Positions 1 through 6,527 of a stretch of 11,843 nucleotides of DNA are shown piece by piece. The DNA comes from JANLTP01 sp031363055 (GTDB lineage: Bacteria > Pseudomonadota > Gammaproteobacteria > Burkholderiales > Burkholderiaceae_E), in NCBI GenBank assembly GCA_031363055.1, contig JANLTP010000004.1, positions 1-11,843 on the forward strand. The letters are read 5' to 3'. The translations under genes were made by a program, and so were the position numbers. Each line of letters begins with the position of its first letter. The stretch's first letter is position 1. Under the pieces are notes generated by a model. That model had not been told where the DNA came from. It saw only the letters and a list, made by a program, of their open reading frames with translations, and did no database searches.

Positions 1-1
1 G

Positions 2-1096
2 ACTGTCGGCGTGATTGGCACGGGTTCGTCGGCGATTCAGTCGATTCCGGTCATTGCGAAAGAGGCCAAGCGCTTGCTGGTCTTCCAACGAACTCCGAGT
101 TATGCGGTTCCAGCCCACAACGGTCCGATCGATGTCGCGCACGAAGCCGAGGTCAAGGCCGACTACGCTGGCTTTCGAGCGCGCAACAGCGTTATGCCGG
201 GCGCCTTCGGCGCCGTCTATCCGCGCAATGAAGCCTCGGCGCTGGCCAGCAGCGACGAGGAACGCAAGGCCGCCTTCGAATTTCGCTGGCAACGCGGTGG
301 ACTCAGTTTTCTTGGCGCCTACGGCGATCTGATGCTCAATGCCGACGCGAACCAATACGCGGCCGAATTTGTTCGCGAAAAAATTCGCGCGACGGTTCAC
401 GACCCGGAGGTGGCCGAAAAACTGACGCCCAAGCATGTCATTGGCTGCAAGCGACTGGTCATCGATACCGGCTATTTCGAAACCTTCAATCGTGCGAATG
501 TCGAGTTGGTTGATATCAGCGCTACCCCGATCGAACGGTTGACGAAGCACGGAGTACGGGCAGCGGGTCAGGAGTACGCGCTCGATTGCCTGGTCTTTGC
601 GACCGGCTTTGATGCGATGACTGGGTCGATCGCGAAGATCGACATTGAGGGTCGCAATGGGCGCAAGCTCTCGGATAAGTGGCAAGCCGGTCCACGCAGT
701 TATCTGGGGCTGAATTCGCAAGGCTTTCCGAATCTGTTCACGATCTCCGGACCGGGCAGTCCGTCGGTGTTGACCAACATGCTCGTCTCCATTGAACAGC
801 ATGTGAACTTCATCGACGGCTGCATCAAACATATGCGGGCACAAGGTCATGATTTGATAGAGGCGAATGCCGCCGCCGAGGACGCCTGGATCAACCATGT
901 CAATCAGGTTGCGAACCAGACGCTCTACCCGTCCTGCAATTCCTGGTACCTGGGTGCCAACGTGGCGGGTAAAAGTCGGGTGTTCATGCCCCTGGTCGGC
1001 TTTCCGCCCTATGTGCAGAAGTGCAATGAAGTCGTCGCGCGCGGCTATGAGGGCTTCGAATTCTCGAGGTCTGGCGCCTCGGCACGCCAGGCTTAA
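2..1096 (+). CDS. Baeyer-Villiger-type flavin monooxygenase, C-terminal part (5' end outside window)
   Basis: This is the C-terminal part of a class B flavoprotein monooxygenase (cyclohexanone/phenylacetone monooxygenase-like), which uses FAD, NADPH and O2 to turn ketones into esters or lactones. The reading frame is open to the left edge. The first visible residues, TVGVIGTGSSAIQ, are the glycine-rich second Rossmann (NADPH) motif, so the FAD-binding domain and the FxGxxxHxxxW fingerprint lie outside the window. Typical family segments follow: VFQRTPSY after the Rossmann motif, GCKRLVIDTGYFETFNRANV in the middle, LVFATGFDAMTG, then GPGSPSVLTNM near the end. A GTG at 11 is only an internal in-frame codon, not the likely start. 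The next gene starts 5 bp downstream, so the two are probably co-transcribed. Family assignment is firm; the substrate (cyclic, aryl or steroid ketone) cannot be told. Confidence 0.9.
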   Translation, partial: TVGVIGTGSSAIQSIPVIAKEAKRLLVFQRTPSYAVPAHNGPIDVAHEAEVKADYAGFRARNSVMPGAFGAVYPRNEASALASSDEERKAAFEFRWQRGGLSFLGAYGDLMLNADANQYAAEFVREKIRATVHDPEVAEKLTPKHVIGCKRLVIDTGYFETFNRANVELVDISATPIERLTKHGVRAAGQEYALDCLVFATGFDAMTGSIAKIDIEGRNGRKLSDKWQAGPRSYLGLNSQGFPNLFTISGPGSPSVLTNMLVSIEQHVNFIDGCIKHMRAQGHDLIEANAAAEDAWINHVNQVANQTLYPSCNSWYLGANVAGKSRVFMPLVGFPPYVQKCNEVVARGYEGFEFSRSGASARQA

Positions 1097-1101
1097 AGAT
1101 T

Positions 1102-2250
1102 TTGACGTCAACCGCAGCCTACATCGTCGGCGTCGGCAATACCGCTTTCGGGCGACATGAAGGCCAGGACAGCCTGGCATTGATGGCGCGGGCAGCCAGC
1201 CGCGCCTTGGTCGACGCACAACTCGAGCGCGCCGATATTGATGGCGTGCTCTGCGGTTATTCGACGACGCTACCGCATCTGATGCTGTCGACGCTGTTTT
1301 GCGAGCGATTCGGGTTGCGACCGGCGTACGCCCATAGCCTGCAACTGGGCGGCGCCACCGGCTGCGCCATGCTGATGCTGGCTGCCGATCTGGTGCGCGT
1401 GGGGCGCGCTCGCAACATTCTCGTGGTCGCCGGTGAGAATCGCTTGAGCGGTCAGTCGCGCGACAGTTCCATTCAAACCCTGGCACAAGTGGGTGATGCT
1501 CAATTTGAGGTGCCCAATGGGGCCTCGGTGCCGGCCTACTATGCCTTGATGGCGTCGCGTTACTGCCACGAAACCGGCACTCGGGAAGCGGATCTGGCCG
1601 AGCTCGCCGTGCTCATGCGCAGTCACGCCCACCGTCACCCGGATGCGCATTTGCGTACCCCCATCAGCCTTGAAGAAGTGCTCGCGTCGAAGCCGATTGC
1701 CGCGCCGCTGAAGCTGCTCGACTGCTGCCCGATTTCAGATGGTGCGATGGCGCTGGTGGTTTCAGGCGAGTCTCACCATGGCCCTCGAATTTGTGTACTA
1801 GGCGCCGGCCAGGCGCATCGGCATCAGCACCTGACAGCCATGGGTTCGGTGCTCGAGACCGGAGCAGCCGAAGCGGCGCAGCGCGCGTTTGATGAAGCCG
1901 GACTGCGACGGTGCGACATCGATCATCTGGCGATCTACGATTCGTTCACTATTACGCTGGCGATGTTGCTCGAGGAAATTGGTTTTGCGCCGCGTGGCGG
2001 TGCCGCCGGGCGCGCGCGCAGCGGTGACTTTCTGCGCGAAGGCACGCTTGCGCTCAACCTGCATGGCGGCCTGCTGTCGTTTGGTCATTGCGGTGTTGCG
2101 GGCGGCATGGCGCATGCCGTCGAAGCCGTGCGTCAACTCGCTGGTCAGGCGCAAGATCGCCAGGTCCCAAGCGCGACGCACGCGTTCGTCCACGGCGATG
2201 GCGGGGTCATGTCCTCACATGTTAGTCTGATCCTCTCGAGAGTCGGCTGA
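1102..2250 (+). CDS. Thiolase-like (SCP2-thiolase/Ltp2-type) protein
   Basis: This 382-residue protein belongs to the non-specific lipid-transfer-protein/SCP2-thiolase group. It has the family N-terminus AYIVGVGNTAFGRHEG (residues 6-20), GGATGCAMLMLAADLV (83-98), EN after VVAG (108-113), YDSFT (279-283) and GHCGVAGGMAHAVEAV (328-343). By alignment by eye, the classical nucleophilic Cys of the thiolase CxSG motif is replaced by Gly84, with Cys88 lying four residues later; His329 is kept. Thiolase-like proteins without that Cys, paired with a DUF35 partner, include acyl-CoA retro-aldolases of steroid side-chain breakdown (Ltp2-ChsH2). The start is a TTG at 1102 with a weak AGG at 1089-1091. No upstream ATG exists in frame, and the conserved N-terminus begins right after it. 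The DUF35 gene follows 2 bp after the stop. Alternative: a genuine acetyl-CoA acyltransferase. Confidence 0.85.
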   Translation: MTSTAAYIVGVGNTAFGRHEGQDSLALMARAASRALVDAQLERADIDGVLCGYSTTLPHLMLSTLFCERFGLRPAYAHSLQLGGATGCAMLMLAADLVRVGRARNILVVAGENRLSGQSRDSSIQTLAQVGDAQFEVPNGASVPAYYALMASRYCHETGTREADLAELAVLMRSHAHRHPDAHLRTPISLEEVLASKPIAAPLKLLDCCPISDGAMALVVSGESHHGPRICVLGAGQAHRHQHLTAMGSVLETGAAEAAQRAFDEAGLRRCDIDHLAIYDSFTITLAMLLEEIGFAPRGGAAGRARSGDFLREGTLALNLHGGLLSFGHCGVAGGMAHAVEAVRQLAGQAQDRQVPSATHAFVHGDGGVMSSHVSLILSRVG

Positions 2251-2252
2251 GC

Positions 2253-2654
2253 ATGGACAATAAGGACGATAAGGCTAATGAGGTCGATAAGTTTGATAAG
2301 GCCGGCGCCGTGGTCAAGGCCAATACTCCAGGCAGCCTGCGTTACCAGGGCTGCTCAGATTGCACAGCAGTACAAAGTCTGTCGCGTTTTGCCTGTCATC
2401 GTTGTGGCGGCGAACACCTCGTCTGGCGTGAGGCCGCTGGCTGCGGCACGGTCTATGCAGTCACCGTCGTGACTCGCGCGCCGAGCGAGGCATTTCGAGC
2501 CTTGGTGCCCTACACCCTGGTGCTGGTCGATCTCGATGAAGGTGCGCGAGTCATGGCGCATGGTGCGCCGGGCCTGGCGATTGGCGATCCGGTGATGGCA
2601 CACAGCAGGCCGTTCGGGGAGACGATCCTGCATGTCTTTCACAAGCGGACGTAG
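2253..2654 (+). CDS. Zn-ribbon/OB-fold (DUF35) protein, partner of the thiolase-like protein
   Basis: This 133-residue protein has a rubredoxin-like zinc ribbon with Cys34-x2-Cys37 and Cys48-x2-Cys51, followed by an OB-fold: GCGTVYAVTVVTRAP (63-77), then VPYTLVLVDLDEGARVMAH (85-103) and IGDPV (110-114). This is the DUF35_N plus DUF35 OB-fold architecture. Such proteins bind thiolase-like enzymes and supply or shape the acyl-CoA site; examples are ChsH2-DUF35 with Ltp2 and the acetone- and HMG-CoA-associated DUF35 proteins. The ATG lies 2 bp after the thiolase stop, so translation is probably coupled. The first about 22 residues form a Lys/Asp-rich tail coded by repeated GATAAG-like hexamers, absent from the usual DUF35 core, so the tail may be disordered. 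The family call is firm and the biochemical role is inferred from the neighbour. Confidence 0.88.
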   Translation: MDNKDDKANEVDKFDKAGAVVKANTPGSLRYQGCSDCTAVQSLSRFACHRCGGEHLVWREAAGCGTVYAVTVVTRAPSEAFRALVPYTLVLVDLDEGARVMAHGAPGLAIGDPVMAHSRPFGETILHVFHKRT

Positions 2655-2731
2655 CCGCAAGCGGCGACCCACTATTGCTGAGCGGTAACGGGATTCCTGA
2701 GCAGCGAGCCGTTCTCCGTCCGGACACTCAA

Positions 2732-3574
2732 TTAAGTCCTGGCCCAAAAACGAAGTGCGGTCTGGTTGAACTGCGCCGCACGCTCGATCTGCGGTGCATG
2801 TCCGCACTGCGTCCAGCTCTGAACCTCGACATTCGGCAAGTTTTTGCGTAGAACTTCAGCATGGGTCGCCGGAACCAATCGGTCGTTCTCGCCCCAGATT
2901 ACCAGGGTCGGAATTGAAATGCCGGGAAGTGCGGCTTGTAGTTGATCGACCAGCTCAGCACGAAAGCCACCAAACGCCAGGAAGCCGCGAAGTGTTTTCA
3001 GAAACGCTGCCTGGGCACCGGGCAAGCTGGCTAACGCGACTTTGGTGGTGACCAATTGGTTGTTCACAAAAGGTGACGGATCGAAGAACGCCTTGCTCCA
3101 AAGCAACTTCGTTCCGATGCGATTCGGCCGCGTGAAAAGTTCGCCCAGGAGCGGAATGGCGGCTAAACGAAATTCAAACAGGGCACCATGTCTGGCGATA
3201 CCGGCAGGATCGACCAGCAGCATTGAGCTGACGCGACTCGCATCAATCATCGCGCACTCGAGGACGAGGCGACCGCCCAAGGAGTTGCCGGCAATATGAG
3301 CGCCGGCGAGTTGTTTCTCGCTCATGAAATCAAGGACAAACTGAGCCAATCGACGCAGGCTATAGGACTCATCGGCTGGCTTGTCGGTCAAGCCGAAGCC
3401 CAGTAGATCGAGCGCGAACACCCGATGCGTCACTGCCATCGCGGCCATGTTGTGTTGCCACTCCAACACCGAACAGCCGATACCGTGCAGCAAGATGACC
3501 GGAGACCCGTTAACGCCGGCCTGCCAGTAGCGTGTCCGGATACCCTTGATATTGATGCACTGGTCTTCAAACAT
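2732..3574 (-). CDS. Alpha/beta-hydrolase fold protein (esterase/lactonase-like)
   Basis: This 280-residue alpha/beta hydrolase has a complete catalytic set: oxyanion motif HGIG (30-33), nucleophile elbow GNSLGG with Ser98, acid Asp231 in WGENDRLVP, and His259 in QCGHAPQIE. Between strand 6 and the acid lies a lid of about 80 residues rich in hydrophobics. The ATG at 3574 was chosen because AGAGGA stands 6 bases upstream; a GTG six codons further up (3592) is in frame but lies over the ribosome binding site. No signal peptide is visible, so it is likely cytoplasmic. The gene converges on the DUF35 gene with a 77-bp gap. Enzymes of this type often hydrolyse the ester or lactone made by a Baeyer-Villiger monooxygenase, and one lies three genes away. 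Meta-cleavage-product hydrolases share this sequence style and are an alternative. The substrate is unknown. Confidence 0.88.
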   Translation of the reverse strand: MFEDQCINIKGIRTRYWQAGVNGSPVILLHGIGCSVLEWQHNMAAMAVTHRVFALDLLGFGLTDKPADESYSLRRLAQFVLDFMSEKQLAGAHIAGNSLGGRLVLECAMIDASRVSSMLLVDPAGIARHGALFEFRLAAIPLLGELFTRPNRIGTKLLWSKAFFDPSPFVNNQLVTTKVALASLPGAQAAFLKTLRGFLAFGGFRAELVDQLQAALPGISIPTLVIWGENDRLVPATHAEVLRKNLPNVEVQSWTQCGHAPQIERAAQFNQTALRFWART

Positions 3575-3668
3575 AAGTGATCCTCTGCTCACCGAAAGTT
3601 CAGTCTATTTGAAGCTTCGTCATCTGTTGCCGATTGCGCTTCGGAAACAGCCGCTCAAGTTTCGGCAG

Positions 3669-3900
3669 TCAGCCAGGGTTGCTGATCTCCAGCTTGCGCG
3701 GGAATTGCTTCACCAGAACCGGCCCGGCCAACCGCAGGTCCAAATGACATAAGGCATCAAGTAAAGACTCGCGCAACGCGACCGTCGGATAGGCTCGAAA
3801 CTCAAAGTGATGCAGTCCTTGCTTGACGGTAGTGATGGGGTTGTTGGCATTGATTCTTGCTTCTATCGCCAGCAGCGCCAACTCGTGCGTATCGCGTCCG
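3669..3900 (-). pseudogene. Remnant of an AlbA_2/HATPase_c_4 ('RecG C-terminal-like') regulator
   Basis: An open frame (maximum 3669-4052) contains about 75 residues that read like the ATPase-like C-terminal half of AlbA_2-domain transcriptional regulators, often misnamed ATP-dependent DNA helicases. Examples are TTVKQGLHHFEFRAYPTVAL, RESLLDALCHLDLRLAGP and VLVKQFPRKLEISNPG. In intact members the last string continues as NPGGF... followed by another 100 or more residues. Here TGA follows NPG at once, and no convincing continuation is seen in the other frames down to 3575. Upstream of about residue 56 the open frame loses resemblance and enters AT-richer sequence. No start codon with a good ribosome binding site fits. 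It is best read as a decayed or internally deleted gene, possibly acquired. The match is from memory of the family, so the call is moderate. Confidence 0.55.
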
Positions 3901-4124
3901 TCCGCGCGGTCCACATAAATATGTTTTCCCGATTTCGCATGGGCGCCAAATGTTGGAGTACGGGGAAATGTATCAAATAAATGTATCGAATGACAATTAC
4001 ATTTTTCGTCGATATCGCACCTGTTGTTGCATGCTTTGCTCAGAACGGACAACTACGGTCTGCAGAGTTGTCAGGTATGACGGACCAACTTCGATAGTTC
4101 GAGCCAACTAGCGCGATTCGACGA
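3901..4124. other. AT-richer intergenic stretch without a recognisable gene
   Basis: Together with the remnant at 3669-3900, this makes a region of about 550 bp (3575-4124) without an intact gene. The part from about 3915 to 4120 is visibly richer in A/T than its surroundings, with runs such as caaataaatgtatc and gacaattacatttttcg. Weak open frames on both strands cover it, but none has a good ribosome binding site or a recognisable product. It may be the old 5' flank of the decayed regulator gene or an island boundary. No direct repeats typical of an attachment site were found by eye. Confidence 0.4.
4048..4072. repeat. Short inverted repeat GACAACT-11-AGTTGTC
   Basis: A perfect 7-bp inverted repeat (4048-4054 and 4066-4072) surrounds an 11-nt spacer. 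No T-run follows on either strand, so it is not a typical intrinsic terminator. The left arm is echoed imperfectly downstream as ACGGACcAACT (about 4080-4090). It could be an operator left from the decayed gene or a weak hairpin past the end of the minus-strand operon. An arm this short can occur by chance. Confidence 0.3.
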
Positions 4125-5183
4125 TCAGGGCGTCATTGCCGCTATCGGACTGCCTATGGCCGCTTCAAACCGCCGCGCAAAAACAGGCCATACCTCAGGG
4201 TTCAAGATACGCGGCGGCGCCTGGCCATGAAACAGATTGATCAACTGCTCGGCGGACCACACGCCCATATTACGTCTGGCTTCACGGGTCACGCCGGCGG
4301 TATGAAAAGTGGCTAACACGTTCTCGAGCGCCAGTAACGGATGGTCAACAGGTGGAGGCTCCTGGTCCCAGACATCAATACCGGCGCCGGCCAGATGCCC
4401 TGAGCGAAGTGTTGCGAGCAGCGCCTCTTCGTCGTGAATACCGCCGCGCGCGGTCGTTATGAAAAATGCGCCGGGCTTCATGCGCGAGAAGGCCTGCGCG
4501 TTGATCATTCGCAAGGTCGATGCATCGCGCGGACAATGCAGCGAAACAAAATCGCTCTGCGCCAGAAGGGCGTCGAAAGATGTCGGCGAGCCACCGCGTA
4601 GTCTGATCTCATCCGCTGAAAGATGCGGATCAGTGGCGAGTACCCGCATGCCGAACGCATGCGCCAGAGTGGCAACCCGAGTGCCGACATGACCGAGGCC
4701 AACGATACCCAGCGTTTTGCCGTTGAGTTCGCTGCCCATCAAGTCCTCGCGCGAAAAGTTACGCGATTTGCCCTTCAGTCGACGATCGGATTGACCAATG
4801 CGATGCACCAGATTCAACATTAGCCCGAAGGTCATTTCGGCCACCGATTGCGCGTTGGCGCCGGCCTGATTCACGACCAGAATACCGGCCGCCGTGCAGG
4901 CGGGCACGTCAACCGTGTCAAAGCCAGCACCGGTCGCTGACACCACCAACAAGTTTGGGCAGCGTGCGGCGAGTTCTGCATTGGCCCACCACTGATGCGG
5001 CAATTCGTCCTTGGCTACCGAGATTACATAGGCGTGTGCCTGAGCCAGTGCGGCCCAGGTGAGTGCGTCATGGCCTTCGCGGGCTAGTGTTACCAGTTCA
5101 ATGTCCGACTCGCGCGCGAACCGTTCGAGCATCGACGGATCCTGCCAGACATCGAAGCGTACGATACGTTTGAGCTTATTCAA
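4125..5183 (-). CDS. D-isomer-specific 2-hydroxyacid dehydrogenase (glyoxylate/hydroxypyruvate reductase-like)
   Basis: This 352-residue NAD(P)-dependent D-2-hydroxyacid dehydrogenase has the split substrate domain at both ends and the nucleotide domain in the middle. GLGHVG (162-167) binds the dinucleotide. Catalytic Arg246 lies in TTARGGIHDEEAL, Glu275 in DVWDQEPP and His294 in TFHTAGVT, the full Arg/Glu/His triad. The acidic residue after the motif, ATDP (183-186), points to NAD rather than NADP, though this is only suggestive. The start is TTG at 5183, with GAGGA 10 bases upstream; the next in-frame ATG (codon 18) would remove part of the first strand. It is the last gene of the minus-strand purine operon, 63 bp after the M20 gene. 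Because the pathway releases glyoxylate from ureidoglycolate, a glyoxylate (or tartronate/hydroxypyruvate) reductase role is a reasonable inference. The family name is certain; the substrate is not. Confidence 0.88.
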   Translation of the reverse strand: MNKLKRIVRFDVWQDPSMLERFARESDIELVTLAREGHDALTWAALAQAHAYVISVAKDELPHQWWANAELAARCPNLLVVSATGAGFDTVDVPACTAAGILVVNQAGANAQSVAEMTFGLMLNLVHRIGQSDRRLKGKSRNFSREDLMGSELNGKTLGIVGLGHVGTRVATLAHAFGMRVLATDPHLSADEIRLRGGSPTSFDALLAQSDFVSLHCPRDASTLRMINAQAFSRMKPGAFFITTARGGIHDEEALLATLRSGHLAGAGIDVWDQEPPPVDHPLLALENVLATFHTAGVTREARRNMGVWSAEQLINLFHGQAPPRILNPEVWPVFARRFEAAIGSPIAAMTP

Positions 5184-5246
5184 GGTTCAACTTTCCTCGA
5201 CATTCGTGATTGCTCAAGTCTAATCTTGCTGACAGCGCACGATTGA

Positions 5247-6527
5247 TCAAAGTGCACGCGTGTTCAACAAGTCAAACAAAGTCCTGGCCACCACCTTGGT
5301 CGCATAGCGCAAATCCTGCAATACCAGGTGCTCATCCGCGCGCTTGGCATTTGACTCCAGCACAGTTCTAGGCCCGGCACCGTAGATGGCCGCCGGCACA
5401 CCGTAGGCGCCGTACAGCCGAACGTCCGTATAGAGCGGTGTGCCCGAGGTCGGCACAGGCTCGCCGATGACGGCCTCGGCGTGGGCCTGCAACGCCTTGA
5501 CCAGCGGCTCGTTGCCCGGCAGCGGCTTCAGTGACTCGGCCATCAGCAATCGCCGAACCTGCACCTGGATGCCCTTGACGCTGGCGGCCGCCTGCTCGAT
5601 AACCTGCCGAACATTCGCCTCAACTTCGGGAGGGTTCTCCTCCGGAATCATGCGCCGATCAAGCTTGAACACGACCTTGCCGGGGACCACATTGGTGTTG
5701 GTGCCGCCTTCGATGCGCCCGACGTTCAGGTACGGATGGGTAATGCCGCTGACCTTCGAAGTGATCGACCTGTAGAGCCGATTCTGCTCGTACAGGGCGT
5801 TCAGAATAGCGGTCGCACCTTGCAGCGCGTCGACACCGGTATCCGGAATTGCGGCATGGGCCATCTTGCCCTGCACGGTGACTTCCATTTGCAGGCAACC
5901 GTTGTGCGCCGTGATGACCTGGTAACTGAAGCCCGCCGCGATTAGATAATCAGGCCGAGTCAGCTTGTGTTTGAGCAACCAGCCTGGCCCGAGTTCGCCG
6001 CCGAACTCTTCGTCATAGGTGAAATGCAATTCGACTGTGCCAGCCAAGTAGGTTGCGGCACCTGACGAACCCGCTGACACCAGCGATTCGAGCGCCCGCA
6101 CCGCAAAGGTGTAACTCGCAAAGTCGCTCTTGCTGACAGCCGCAGCACGGCCGTAAAGCTTGCCGTCCTGCACTTCGCCGCCGTACGGGTCGTGCGTCCA
6201 ACCATCGCCCGGCGGGACCACGTCGCCGTGGGCGTTCAGCGCAACGGTGATGCCGCCTGCGCCACTCTGTTCGGTGCTGCCAAAATGCCGCCGCACAATC
6301 AGATTGGTGATCGACTCCAGGCCGTAACTTTTGACTTCGGCCTCGGGTACGACATGTTGCTCGGCCAGCAAGCCGAACTCGCGCAACAACTCGGCTGTAC
6401 GCTCGGCATGGGGCGCGTTATTGCCAGGCGGCGTGTCGGTAGGTACGCGCACCAGTTCCTGCAGAAAACGCACCTCTTCATTAAAGTGTGTGTCAATCCA
6501 GGCATCGAGTTGCTGGTACGGGGTCAT
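5247..6527 (-). CDS. M20 family peptidase/deacylase-like protein with non-canonical metal site
   Basis: This 426-residue protein has the M20 (ArgE/DapE/carboxypeptidase G2) fold: N-terminal catalytic half, dimerisation domain from about 205 to 320 (GKMAHAAIPDTGVDAL, with His224), and a catalytic return to the end. His100 and Asp102 of NAHGDVVPPG and Glu173-Glu174 of TYDEEFGGE are kept. The usual bridging Asp of GRGxxDxKG is Val131 in YGRAAAVSKSD, the ligand of xGEPT is missing (AAGFSY, 197-202), and the usual late His is Lys395 in SNAKRADEHL, although His400 lies close by. The surrounding text is well conserved in style, so this looks like a distinct subfamily rather than decay. The ATG overlaps the stop of the UraD-AllC gene by 4 bp (ATGA), so the two are translationally coupled. 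A role after allantoate cleavage is inferred; ureidoglycolate amidohydrolases also belong to M20. Confidence 0.85.
   Translation of the reverse strand: MTPYQQLDAWIDTHFNEEVRFLQELVRVPTDTPPGNNAPHAERTAELLREFGLLAEQHVVPEAEVKSYGLESITNLIVRRHFGSTEQSGAGGITVALNAHGDVVPPGDGWTHDPYGGEVQDGKLYGRAAAVSKSDFASYTFAVRALESLVSAGSSGAATYLAGTVELHFTYDEEFGGELGPGWLLKHKLTRPDYLIAAGFSYQVITAHNGCLQMEVTVQGKMAHAAIPDTGVDALQGATAILNALYEQNRLYRSITSKVSGITHPYLNVGRIEGGTNTNVVPGKVVFKLDRRMIPEENPPEVEANVRQVIEQAAASVKGIQVQVRRLLMAESLKPLPGNEPLVKALQAHAEAVIGEPVPTSGTPLYTDVRLYGAYGVPAAIYGAGPRTVLESNAKRADEHLVLQDLRYATKVVARTLFDLLNTRAL

Noticed and set aside
1270..2193. Minus-strand open frames inside the thiolase-like gene
   Set aside because: They lie fully antisense to a gene with clear family motifs and have no recognisable domains.
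2654..2731. Terminator between the convergent DUF35 and hydrolase genes
   Set aside because: GCCGC-AA-GCGGC at 2654-2665 has too short a loop and no T-run, and the AACGG/CCGTT pair nearby is only 5 bp with a long loop; neither is convincing.
3575..3592. GTG start at 3592 for the alpha/beta hydrolase
   Set aside because: It lies on top of the AGAGGA ribosome binding site that is correctly spaced for ATG 3574, and it adds only MSRGSL with no family support.
3857..4111. 84-residue plus-strand frame in the AT-richer stretch
   Set aside because: It has no ribosome binding site and no recognisable motif, and it overlaps the decayed regulator fragment on the other strand.
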